A stretch of 64,000 bases of DNA from contig NZ_FUKM01000058.1 in the NCBI RefSeq assembly GCF_900163645.1, positions 1-64,000 of the forward strand, read 5' to 3'. The DNA comes from Halomonas citrativorans. Lineage in GTDB: Bacteria; Pseudomonadota; Gammaproteobacteria; Pseudomonadales; Halomonadaceae. Below, in pieces: positions 54,340 through 63,070 of the stretch. The notes under the pieces are model-generated. The model did not search any database, was not told the DNA's origin, and was given only the letters and a program-made list of their open reading frames with translations. Position numbers and translations under genes: made by a program. Numbering within the stretch: the first letter of the stretch is position 1; the number at the start of each line of letters is the position of its first letter.

Positions 54340-54411
54340 CACTATTTCACTATATTAAAACACCTTAAAAAAACGCTCGCGATAAATCAAGCGTTCCTGC
54401 CTTCGGTGTCA

Positions 54412-55800
54412 TTAAAACGGCGACCATAAAAACCAGGCCGCCAACAGGGGAATACACGCCGCTAGAAACTTTCCATTCCAACGATAGCCGATCAGCTTGG
54501 CGGGCACGCCGGTGAACCTTGATAAAATCAACATGGAAGCGGTCATTGGCGAGGACATCAGTGCCAGTGCCCAGCCCACCATTAATGAGGCACCGATCAG
54601 GGTGGGCGAAAGACCTTCTATCATTAACGGCGGCAGCAAGCCCAGCAATAGCGTAACCGTGACGATGGGATTGACGCCGACCTGGGCTAATCCGATGACC
54701 ATGAGCATGGCTAGTACGGCGTTAAACGCTCCCCACTGATCGAGTACGCCCAACAGAGGCGTAAGTTGCTGGACATCCACCAAACCGACGCACAAATGCC
54801 CTAAATAGCCTGCCGCGCCCAGTACCACGATTTCATTAGCACTGGGCGAAAGCAGCCAAGGCAGCTGTCGATGCAGCGTATTAAACGCACCGGGCAACCC
54901 CATATAACCTAGCCGACGACGCTGCCATGCAAGCCAGATAACCGCTGCTAGCGGCGCGCCTAACAGCGCCGCAATGGGTAAGCGCAATTCGCACAGCCAG
55001 GCAATTGAGAAGACCAGCGTCACAATAGCCATCAATAGCCCACTAAACTGAACCATTGGCCGTAACGAAGGTGATACAGGCTTGGGTTGATTGGCGGGAG
55101 GATGGGGCCCGGTAAAAAAATCGACGGCCCAGCCGACAAGAAATATCAGCGCGGCCGCTCCCAAAATATACGGCGCAAGCCCAAGCCAGGTAATTTGCGG
55201 CAGACTTGAGAGCACAACGGCAACGCCAATTCCCATAGGAGAAATCAGCGGCGCCAACGCAAATCCACGTAACAACCCAAGCATCATGCGGCGTTGACGT
55301 GCCTGCTGAACCCATACGCGCCCTTGCGCCGCTTCCAGGGTGTTACTCTTTTCAATCATCGATGCAAACAGATTCAGCACGCCAATATTCAAAATAATGC
55401 CGAATAGTGCCGAACCTAGCGATAATATGGGGTAACGCCGACTGGGTGGCTGCAGCAACATACTCTGCCCACAACGGCGCACTAAACGTGAACGATAAGC
55501 AGGTAGCCGGAGCATACTGAGCGCCACCACAAAGGTGGCAAAGAATGCGAAACGCCCTCCGGCGTCAAAAAGCAGCTGAGCGGGGGCAGGCGAGCGCCAA
55601 AGAGTCAACAGGCTTACCCCACCGGCTACCCAGAGCAACCCTTTGGCCATCGTTGTAAGCTGCCCGCCAAGGGTCAGTAGATATAGCAGTAGCGCGCTAA
55701 TTCCCAGTGCTTCGAACAGGCGGCTACCGAGCACCAGATGGATAAGCGTTGCTGAGGTTACTACTAGCAGAAAAGATACCCGCAGCCGGGCTGGGCTCAC
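54412..55800 (-). CDS. Polytopic membrane protein, unknown
   Basis: 462 residues with roughly 12 hydrophobic segments and a central polar loop (about 225-245, TGPHPPANQPKP). Two-fold pseudo-repeat motifs (LISPMGIGVAVVLSS and ALMSSPMTASMLILSR) recall ion-transporter superfamily carriers such as ArsB/DASS, but I cannot place it. The GTG start overlaps the thioesterase stop (GTGA), so it is the last gene of the ligase operon. Import or export of the acid being degraded is a reasonable guess. Confidence 0.75.
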   Translation of the reverse strand: MSPARLRVSFLLVVTSATLIHLVLGSRLFEALGISALLLYLLTLGGQLTTMAKGLLWVAGGVSLLTLWRSPAPAQLLFDAGGRFAFFATFVVALSMLRLPAYRSRLVRRCGQSMLLQPPSRRYPILSLGSALFGIILNIGVLNLFASMIEKSNTLEAAQGRVWVQQARQRRMMLGLLRGFALAPLISPMGIGVAVVLSSLPQITWLGLAPYILGAAALIFLVGWAVDFFTGPHPPANQPKPVSPSLRPMVQFSGLLMAIVTLVFSIAWLCELRLPIAALLGAPLAAVIWLAWQRRRLGYMGLPGAFNTLHRQLPWLLSPSANEIVVLGAAGYLGHLCVGLVDVQQLTPLLGVLDQWGAFNAVLAMLMVIGLAQVGVNPIVTVTLLLGLLPPLMIEGLSPTLIGASLMVGWALALMSSPMTASMLILSRFTGVPAKLIGYRWNGKFLAACIPLLAAWFLWSPF

Positions 55801-56276
55801 TCGTGGCGCTCCCCAGCCAGCGGGTCTGGCATCCCTTCAGGCGACTCGCTACCGCTGCGCCGACGAAATGCGCCCTCCCCGATGGCAACCAGGTTTCCCT
55901 GTGAATCCTTGATTTCACCGTTCGACATATACGTCTTTTGCCCGCCGCCGCGTAGCGTGCCTATCGCTTGAATCACCCCTTCGCGGGCAGGCCCTACAAA
56001 GCTGGTCGTTAGCGAGAGCGTCATGCCGCGGCGAATATTGCCGGGTACGCTGCAGTGCAGGCCAGCAAGGCTTAAGGCACTATCTAACATTGAGGCCAAT
56101 ACGCCACCGTGAACATTGCCGCTGCGATTAAGGTGCTGGGGCTCGATGGCAAGTTCGACCACGGCGCGGCCTTCCTGCCACTCCACCACCTGCATTCCCA
56201 GCAATTCGTGATACCCCATAAGCGCCTCCTGCGGCGCGTTACCGGTTGGCGACGCAGCGCTTGATGATTGACTCAT
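55797..56276 (-). CDS. PaaI-type hotdog thioesterase
   Basis: 159 residues. The hotdog core has HLNRSGNVHGGVLASMLDSALSLA (about 48-71, with catalytic residues near NVHGGV) and TTSFVGPAREGVI. Family members hydrolyse stalled or aromatic acyl-CoAs. It is coupled to the ligase gene before it (ATGA) and the membrane protein after it. Confidence 0.9.
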   Translation of the reverse strand: MSQSSSAASPTGNAPQEALMGYHELLGMQVVEWQEGRAVVELAIEPQHLNRSGNVHGGVLASMLDSALSLAGLHCSVPGNIRRGMTLSLTTSFVGPAREGVIQAIGTLRGGGQKTYMSNGEIKDSQGNLVAIGEGAFRRRSGSESPEGMPDPLAGERHE

Positions 56277-57892
56277 GAGCGACTCTCCTGCTGGCCTAAA
56301 TCACGTTGTTGGGCTAAATCGCGAAGCCGCCCTTTAAGAATTTTGCCGCTAGCCGTAGAAGGCAGCGCGTCCATTAATACAATTTGGGTCGGTCGTTTAT
56401 AGGGCGCCAGCCGCTCGGCAATAAATGCCTTGAGCTCCGCCATATCGACCTCAATGCCCGCCTCGCACTGCACAAACGCCACCACCTCTTCATTACCCGC
56501 GATTTGGCGCCCCACCACGGCGGTTAGCGTGACCGCCGGGTGCTCGTTGATGACCGCCTCCACGTCCGGCGGGTAAATATTAAACCCCGAGCGAATGATC
56601 AGCTCTTTACTGCGCCCCACGATATACAGCTGGTTCTCGGCGCCAAGCCGGGCAATGTCTCCCGTATTAAGCCAGCCATCTTCACTTAACGTCGCGCGGG
56701 TAGCTTCCGGCTGACGAAAGTAGCCTTTCATGATATTGGGGCCGCGCACCCACAGTTCGCCAACCTCGTCGCCAGTCGGCTCGTCGGTGCCGCTGTCGCT
56801 CAGCGGCTCAAGGCGATATTCCAGAAGCGGCAATACCCGGCCAACCGTACTGCTGGCATAGCGATCATCAATGCGCGTTTGGCTAATAGTGGGGCTAGCC
56901 TCGGTTAATCCGTAACCGTTATGCAGCGTCAGACCAAAAGCCGCTTCTACACGTACTTTGGTGTCGCTATCCAGCGGTGAACCGCCGGCGGAAATATAGA
57001 TTAGCTCAGGTGCTTCCAGGGAGCGCTGTTCGCGCTTTAAAAACTCCAGCGCACGGGCATACATGGCGGGCACGCCCTGAAGAACGGTAATCCGTTCCTG
57101 CTTTAGCGCGGCCAGCAGTTGGGCGGCGTCAAACCGGGGCACGGTATACAGGCAGGCACCGTTATAGAGAGAGCCCATACACACCGATGAAAGACCAAAC
57201 ACATGCGACATGGGCAACACGCCATAAACACGCTGGCCTTGACTTAAATGGCGCATGCCGCCTGAAATCGAGGCGATATACAGGATGCCCCGGTGAGTCA
57301 ACATGACGCCCTTGGGCGTGCCCGTCGTTCCCGAGGTGTAGATCATCGCCGCGACCTGTTCAGCCCCACTGGCGCTTACCGGCTCGGGGTCGCTCTCGTA
57401 CAAAGGCGAGATAGCCAACTCACCCCATTGCGGATGCTGATTGCGCTCAGCCATGTGGCGCTCGGCATGCTGGGCGGCCTCGGGAGACGCTTCACAGGTG
57501 TAAAACACCCGCCGAGGCGAACAGTTAACCTGAATCAGGTCAACTTCCTGCGCCGAGAGGCGTGAATTGACAATGGCTAACCACACATCCATTTCGCTGG
57601 CCGCGAGAAGCAATACCACCAGGGCACGACAGTTCTCACTCACCGTCATGATACGGTCGCCAGGCCGAATACCCAGCGTTTTTAGCCAGTGGCAGGCGGC
57701 GAGTATTTCCTGACCCAGCTCAGCGTAACTCCAGCGCACCTGGCCATCCACAATGGCTGGCTGGTCGCCAAGACGCTGCGCGTTTTCAAGCACGCGCGTA
57801 CTGAGCCGTTCAGGAAGCTCAGTCACCAGTTCGCTTGCCCAGCGTCCAAAAATCTCCTCATCCTGAGCTTGGTAGGCAACCGACAAAGTCAT
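56273..57892 (-). CDS. AMP-dependent acyl-CoA ligase
   Basis: 539 residues. Adenylation motif MIYTSGTTGTPKGVMLTH, then NGYGLTEASPTIS, WLNTGDIARLG and the C-terminal LPSTASGKILKGRLRD with the catalytic lysine. It resembles the ligases of medium-chain or aromatic acid catabolism; the exact acid is unknown. Its ATG overlaps the ACAD stop by one base. It probably makes the CoA ester used by the dehydrogenases in this region. Confidence 0.92.
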   Translation of the reverse strand: MTLSVAYQAQDEEIFGRWASELVTELPERLSTRVLENAQRLGDQPAIVDGQVRWSYAELGQEILAACHWLKTLGIRPGDRIMTVSENCRALVVLLLAASEMDVWLAIVNSRLSAQEVDLIQVNCSPRRVFYTCEASPEAAQHAERHMAERNQHPQWGELAISPLYESDPEPVSASGAEQVAAMIYTSGTTGTPKGVMLTHRGILYIASISGGMRHLSQGQRVYGVLPMSHVFGLSSVCMGSLYNGACLYTVPRFDAAQLLAALKQERITVLQGVPAMYARALEFLKREQRSLEAPELIYISAGGSPLDSDTKVRVEAAFGLTLHNGYGLTEASPTISQTRIDDRYASSTVGRVLPLLEYRLEPLSDSGTDEPTGDEVGELWVRGPNIMKGYFRQPEATRATLSEDGWLNTGDIARLGAENQLYIVGRSKELIIRSGFNIYPPDVEAVINEHPAVTLTAVVGRQIAGNEEVVAFVQCEAGIEVDMAELKAFIAERLAPYKRPTQIVLMDALPSTASGKILKGRLRDLAQQRDLGQQESRS

Positions 57893-59043
57893 TAGGACGC
57901 CTCCCGCACCATATTGCGCGCAATGACGATTTGCTGAATCTGCGTGGTTCCTTCATAGATACGGAACAGCCGCACATCCCGGTAAAAGCGTTCTACCGCA
58001 TACTCCGACATGTAGCCAGCACCGCCATGAACCTGCACCGCGCGATCGGCGACCCGGCCAACCATTTCAGCACAGAACAGTTTGCAGCATGAAGCAAGCG
58101 TGGAGACGTTTTCACCGTCGTCCTTGCGGCGTGCGGCATCCATCACCATGGTTCTTCCCGCGTAGGCTTCGGTTTTACTATCGGCCAGCATCGCCTGGAT
58201 CAGCTGGTGCTCGGCAAGCGCGGCGCCAAACTGCTTGCGCTCCATCGTGTAGCGTAACGACTCTTCCACTAGGCGTTCTGCTACGCCGACACATACCGCT
58301 GAAATATGTAGCCGGCCTCTATCCAGCACCTTCATGGCCGTTTTAAACCCTTGGCCCTCTTTGCCGCCAATAATGTTCTCGGCGGGCACTCGGCAATTAT
58401 CAAAAATGATATCGCAGGTATGCGCGCCCTTTTGGCCCATCTTATTATCGGCCGGGCCGCGGATTAGCCCAGGGGTGTCACCTTCAACGATGAACGCAGA
58501 AATCCCCCCGGCTCCTTTATTGGCCGGGTCTGTGCGCGCCATCACGGTAAACAGGTCAGCTTCTGGGCCATTGGTGATATAGCGCTTGGTGCCATTTAAA
58601 ATGTAGTGGTCACCATCGCGTACCGCCGTTGTGCGTAGGCTGGCCGCATCGGAGCCGGAGTCTGGCTCGGTAAGACAAAACGAGCTCAAGATTTCACCGG
58701 TAGCCAAGCGCGGTACATACTTGGCTTTTTGCTCCTCAGTGCCATCAATCAAAATGCCCTGGGCACCAATACCGTTATTGGTCCCGAATACCGAGCGGAA
58801 GGCAGGCGAGGTTTTACCAATTTCCATGGCCACCAACGCCTCTTCTTCCATAGTAAGCCCCAGGCCGCCGTACTCTTCGGGGATGGATAAGCCAAACAAC
58901 CCCATTTCTTTCATTTCCGCCAGAAGCTCAGCAGGCACTGCATCCTCTTCAGCCAAGCGCGTTTCATTAGGAATTAACCGTTCGCGAACAAAGCGAGAAA
59001 TGGTATCAACAAGTTGATTGAGCAATTCAGTATCACGAATCAT
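57892..59043 (-). CDS. Acyl-CoA dehydrogenase (FadE/SCAD type)
   Basis: 383 residues. Classic ACAD motifs: FCLTEPDSGSDAASLRT, GTKRYITNGPEADLFTVMART (in parts), MERKQFGAALAEHQLIQ and the C-terminal FRIYEGTTQIQQIVIARN with the catalytic Glu. It therefore differs from the two Pim-like ACADs. It is the first gene of the minus-strand operon and diverges from the hydroxyacyl-CoA dehydrogenase gene. Confidence 0.94.
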   Translation of the reverse strand: MIRDTELLNQLVDTISRFVRERLIPNETRLAEEDAVPAELLAEMKEMGLFGLSIPEEYGGLGLTMEEEALVAMEIGKTSPAFRSVFGTNNGIGAQGILIDGTEEQKAKYVPRLATGEILSSFCLTEPDSGSDAASLRTTAVRDGDHYILNGTKRYITNGPEADLFTVMARTDPANKGAGGISAFIVEGDTPGLIRGPADNKMGQKGAHTCDIIFDNCRVPAENIIGGKEGQGFKTAMKVLDRGRLHISAVCVGVAERLVEESLRYTMERKQFGAALAEHQLIQAMLADSKTEAYAGRTMVMDAARRKDDGENVSTLASCCKLFCAEMVGRVADRAVQVHGGAGYMSEYAVERFYRDVRLFRIYEGTTQIQQIVIARNMVREAS

Positions 59044-59111
59044 GATGGCTCCTGGCGTGAATAATCGGTTTTAATATTTTTAGACTGAGATAAGTGAATT
59101 AACCTATTAGA

Positions 59112-59209
59112 TTCTGCCTAGCGGAATTAACGTTCACTTTTCTTGTCAGGCACTTTTGCATAGCCTAGGATGGCAGTCAATAAACGAAACGCCATTCTGC
59201 AATGCAGAA
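59112..59209. promoter_or_regulatory. Three phased dyads between ACAD and HAD genes
   Basis: In the 196-bp divergent gap: TTCTGCCTAGCGGAA (59112-59126), TTTTGCATAGC (a half-site with its centre, 59154-59164) and TTCTGCAATGCAGAA (59195-59209, perfect). Their left ends are 42 and 41 bp apart, about four helical turns. IclR-family operators are often 15-bp palindromes, and an IclR gene lies 3 kb away. Confidence 0.6.
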
Positions 59210-59239
59210 CAAAATAAATTCAAAGCAAGGATTTAGTAC

Positions 59240-60763
59240 ATGGCTAACGAATCAACATCGCTCCCCTTCACCACGCTTGGCATTGTTGGCACCGGCGCCA
59301 TGGGGCGTGGAATTGCCCAATTAGCCGCTCAGGCAGGCCTTGACGTCATGCTTTTTGACGTCAAAGAAGGTGCCGTAAAAGAGGCGCAAACCTTCATTAA
59401 TGGCCTGTGGCAGAGAAGCGCTGACAAGCAGCGCATCACTCCCGAGCAAGCGCAGCAATATAGTCAGCGCTTGAGCGAGGCAAACGAGCTGGCCGCCCTC
59501 GCCTCCTGCGATATCGTGGTCGAAGCGATTGTTGAGAAGCTGGAAGCCAAACAGGGGCTGTTCAGCGATCTAGAAGAAATTGTGAGCCAGCAGGCAGTGC
59601 TGGCAACGAACACCTCATCGCTTTCCGTAACGGCTATTGCGGCGGCGTGTCAGCACCCAGAGCGGGTCATCGGCTTTCACTTCTTTAACCCTGTTCCGCT
59701 GATGAAAATCGTGGAGGTGATTCCTGGCCTGCGCACGGCCAGCGATGTTACCCAGCGAGTCAATGCATTGGGTGACACCATGGGGCACTTTACGGCTCAG
59801 ACAACCGATACGCCTGGATTTTTGGTCAACCACGCCGGCCGCGCCTTCGGCACTGAAGCACTTAAAATTCTGGGTGAAAGCGTCACCGAGGCGGCGACTA
59901 TCGACCGTATCATGGTCGACCAGGGCGGTTTTCGTATGGGGCCTTTCACGTTGCTCGATTTAACGGGGCTGGATGTCTCCCATGCAGTAATGGAGTCGAT
60001 CTATCACCAATATTATGAAGAGGCGCGCTTTCGCCCTTCACCGTTAACGCGTCAACGCTTGGCCGCGGGCCTGCTGGGCCGTAAAGCCGGCGAAGGCTTT
60101 TACCGTTACACTGAAGGCCAGCAGCAAATGCCGGATGAGCCGGTCATTGCGTCAGTATCTCCCTGCCCGGTATGGATCAGCCAAGACGACCCCGATAGCG
60201 CTGCCGCACTTAGCGAGCTGGTAAAAGCGGCTGGCTGGCCTTTAGAAGCCGGTACGCAACCCACGGGAAAAGCGCTCTGCCTGCTGACCCCACTGGGCGA
60301 AGATGCCACCAGCTGTGCGCTTCGCCAGGGTCTAGATGCCAAACAGTGCGTCGCGATAGATATGCTGGCAGGCCTTCAAAAGCGCCGCAGTTTGATGACT
60401 ACGCCGCTGACCGATACTGCCTTCGCTCAAGCAGCTGCCAGCTTACTCAACCATGACAGTACGCCGGTGAGCACGCTGCAGGACAGCAATGGCTTTGTGC
60501 TCCAGCGTATTATTGCCTGTATCGTCAATGTAGGCGCCGACATTGCCCAGCAGGGAGTTGCCGACCCAGCCACTATCAACCGGGCGGTAGAGCTTGGCTT
60601 GGGCTACCCGTTCGGCCCGCTACGAATGGGCGACCATTACGGACCGACACGTATTATGACGATACTCACCAACCTGTTGGATGCGACCGGCGACCCCCGT
60701 TACCGCCCTAGCCCGTGGTTGCGCCGCCGCGCCGCCCTGCATATATCGCTTACTAAAGCCTAA
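59240..60763 (+). CDS. 3-Hydroxyacyl-CoA dehydrogenase, PaaH/PaaC-like
   Basis: 507 residues. The N-terminal Rossmann domain has GIVGTGAMGRGIA (14-26), and the catalytic region has GFHFFNPVPLMKIVEVI. It is followed by a first 3HCDH domain (TPGFLVNHAGRAFGTEALKI) and a second one near the C-terminus (RAVELGLGYPFGPLRMGDHYG). Double-domain enzymes of ~500 residues occur in phenylacetate and adipate pathways. It supplies the dehydrogenase step that the degenerate hydratase at 47010 cannot. The start follows GCAAGGA by 10 bases. Confidence 0.92.
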   Translation: MANESTSLPFTTLGIVGTGAMGRGIAQLAAQAGLDVMLFDVKEGAVKEAQTFINGLWQRSADKQRITPEQAQQYSQRLSEANELAALASCDIVVEAIVEKLEAKQGLFSDLEEIVSQQAVLATNTSSLSVTAIAAACQHPERVIGFHFFNPVPLMKIVEVIPGLRTASDVTQRVNALGDTMGHFTAQTTDTPGFLVNHAGRAFGTEALKILGESVTEAATIDRIMVDQGGFRMGPFTLLDLTGLDVSHAVMESIYHQYYEEARFRPSPLTRQRLAAGLLGRKAGEGFYRYTEGQQQMPDEPVIASVSPCPVWISQDDPDSAAALSELVKAAGWPLEAGTQPTGKALCLLTPLGEDATSCALRQGLDAKQCVAIDMLAGLQKRRSLMTTPLTDTAFAQAAASLLNHDSTPVSTLQDSNGFVLQRIIACIVNVGADIAQQGVADPATINRAVELGLGYPFGPLRMGDHYGPTRIMTILTNLLDATGDPRYRPSPWLRRRAALHISLTKA

Positions 60764-60839
60764 TGCGTACCAGCACCCTCGCTCAGAACAACCGTTTTCA
60801 TGACAGCTATCGGCCATAAGAATAATCGGGAGAATCATT

Positions 60840-62048
60840 ATGCAAGACGCCTATATTTATGATGGTTTACGTACACCTTTTGGGCGGCATGGCGGTAGCC
60901 TAGCGGCTATTCGCCCGGATGAACTGCTGGGCTTGACGCTGAAAGCTCTGGTCGCCCGCAATCCTTTCGCCCTTGAAAGCTATGAAGAGGTATTGGCAGG
61001 CTGCACTAACCAGGCAGGCGAGGATTCCCGTAATATCGCTCGTCATGGAGCACTGCTGGCGGGCCTGCCTATCGAAGTGGCGGGGCAAACGGTCAACCGC
61101 CTTTGCGGCAGTGGTTTGGCAGCGATGATGGATGCCGCCCGTGCGGCCCGGCTGAGTGAGGGCGAGCTATTTCTAGCCGGTGGCGTGGAGTCCATGTCCC
61201 GCGCGCCCTATGTGCTCGGCAAGGCAGACTCCGCGTTTGCCCGCAACCAGCCGCTGTACGATACGGTGATCGGCTCACGCTTCCCCAACCCGTGGATTGC
61301 TAACGAGTACGGCAGCCACAGCATGCCTGAAACGGCTGACAATATTGCCCATGACCTGAACATTAGCCGTGAGGCAAGCGATGCCTTTGCGGCTCGTTCT
61401 CAAACCCGCTACGCCCAAGCACTAGCCGCGGGTTTTTACGACGCTGAGATGATTGGCGTTGAGGTCCCTCAGGGGCGTAAACAGCCGCCATTATTAGTTG
61501 ATAAAGATGAGCACCCACGCCCGCAAAGCACCGCAGACAAGCTTACCAAGCTAAATGCCCTGTTTGAGGGTGGCGTAGTGACGGCGGGGAATGCTTCCGG
61601 CCTTAACGATGGTGCTGCTGCGTTAATTGTTGGCACATTAGCGGCTGGCGAACGAGTAGGTTTGCGCGCCCGTGCGCGTATTGTGGCGAGTGCTGTCGGC
61701 GGCGTTGCACCGCGCGTCATGGGCTTAGGCCCCGTGCCTGCTTCACAAAAGGCCTTAAACCGAGCTGGGCTTACGCTTGAGCAAATGGATGTCATTGAGA
61801 TCAATGAGGCGTTTGCCGTTCAAGTGCTGGGTTGCGTACAGCAATTAGGGCTATCAGTTGACGACCCACGCTTAAATGCTAACGGTGGAGCCATTGCAAT
61901 CGGCCATCCATTAGGTGCTTCAGGCGCACGCCTGGCTCTGACTGCATTGCGTCAGCTGGAGGCAACGGGAGGGCGTTACGCCCTGGTGACGATGTGTATT
62001 GGGGTTGGCCAGGGTATTGCGACCATTATCGAGAGGCTCAACCCCTAG
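60840..62048 (+). CDS. Acetyl-CoA acyltransferase (thiolase)
   Basis: 402 residues. Catalytic C89 (VNRLCGSGLAAM), H356 (IGHPLGASGAR) and C386 (MCIGVGQG). The GLNDGAAALIVG and NEAFAVQVLG motifs are standard. Similar to PcaF/PaaJ- and FadA-type degradative thiolases. It lies 76 bp after the dehydrogenase gene, with GGGAG upstream. It completes a beta-oxidation set. Confidence 0.94.
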   Translation: MQDAYIYDGLRTPFGRHGGSLAAIRPDELLGLTLKALVARNPFALESYEEVLAGCTNQAGEDSRNIARHGALLAGLPIEVAGQTVNRLCGSGLAAMMDAARAARLSEGELFLAGGVESMSRAPYVLGKADSAFARNQPLYDTVIGSRFPNPWIANEYGSHSMPETADNIAHDLNISREASDAFAARSQTRYAQALAAGFYDAEMIGVEVPQGRKQPPLLVDKDEHPRPQSTADKLTKLNALFEGGVVTAGNASGLNDGAAALIVGTLAAGERVGLRARARIVASAVGGVAPRVMGLGPVPASQKALNRAGLTLEQMDVIEINEAFAVQVLGCVQQLGLSVDDPRLNANGGAIAIGHPLGASGARLALTALRQLEATGGRYALVTMCIGVGQGIATIIERLNP

Positions 62049-62168
62049 CCCCTCTTGGCGAATCCAATACCGCTAGCGCCTAGGTCGTTTCGTTGATAGC
62101 GCTTTGTATGGTTATTAAGCACTTATGCGATACTTGCCGCTATAAGACATTCTCTGCTGGAATTATTA

Positions 62169-62990
62169 ATGACCGCTATCGACAATACTACTGATGACCC
62201 GCAGATACCGGGAAAAGATCGCAATTTCGTTACTGCATTGGCACGCGGATTAGAGCTAATGCGCGCCTTCGGCAATGGCGAGGAATACCTGGGTAATGCC
62301 GAGCTGTCCAATCGAACAGGGATTCCACGTCCCACGGTTTCACGCTTGACCTATACCTTAACCCAGCTAGGTTATTTGCAGCATAATACTCACCTGGAGA
62401 AATACCGCTTAGGCCCCGGTGTACTGGCGCTGGGATATCGCTTTCTGGCCAATATGGGCATTCGTGAAGTCGCCCGTCCGCATTTGCAAAAATTTGCCGA
62501 TGCCACGGATTGTAACGTGAGCCTGGGCGGCGCTGACCGTAGCGATATGGTTTACCTGGAGACGTGCCACGGTAGCGGTCCTTTAATCATTCGCTTGGAC
62601 GTTGGTTCACGCTTGCCAATAGCCACCTCGGCAATCGGCCGCGCTTGGCTATGCGGCCTGCCTGAAACCCGCCGCCAACAGCTTCTTAAAGAGCTGGCGG
62701 AATTCCATGGTAAAGAGTGGCCTGCTCTGGAAGCATCCATTAAGCAAAGCATGGAAGATTATGCCCATTACGGATTTTGCTTATCCGAGCAGGACTGGCA
62801 ACGTGATATCAGTGCCGTGGCGATGCCTCTTATATTAGAAGATGGCGCTGAAGTCATGGCAATCAACTGTGGGGGCTCAAGCCTACGCTTGGATCGCGAC
62901 CGATTGGTTAATAATTTAGGCCCCCGGCTTAAAGAAGTCGCTGCTCAAATCAAGCAAGAATTAGCGCCAAAATATCGCTTAATGCGCTGA
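62169..62990 (+). CDS. IclR-family transcriptional regulator
   Basis: 273 residues. N-terminal winged HTH (ALARGLELMRAFG, NAELSNRTGIPRPTVSRLTYTL) and a C-terminal effector domain (SLGGADRSDMVYLETCHGSG, GRAWLCGLPE, DISAVAMPL). It resembles PcaR/PobR-type regulators of acid catabolism. Being next to the thiolase gene, it is the prime candidate for control of the region, perhaps through the 15-bp dyads. Confidence 0.92.
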   Translation: MTAIDNTTDDPQIPGKDRNFVTALARGLELMRAFGNGEEYLGNAELSNRTGIPRPTVSRLTYTLTQLGYLQHNTHLEKYRLGPGVLALGYRFLANMGIREVARPHLQKFADATDCNVSLGGADRSDMVYLETCHGSGPLIIRLDVGSRLPIATSAIGRAWLCGLPETRRQQLLKELAEFHGKEWPALEASIKQSMEDYAHYGFCLSEQDWQRDISAVAMPLILEDGAEVMAINCGGSSLRLDRDRLVNNLGPRLKEVAAQIKQELAPKYRLMR

Positions 62991-63070
62991 GTATACTTTA
63001 TCAGACTTCCCCTAACGATTGTTTGAATGCATCATAGGCTCTAAACGTAGTGCAGCGTACAGGAGCAGAG

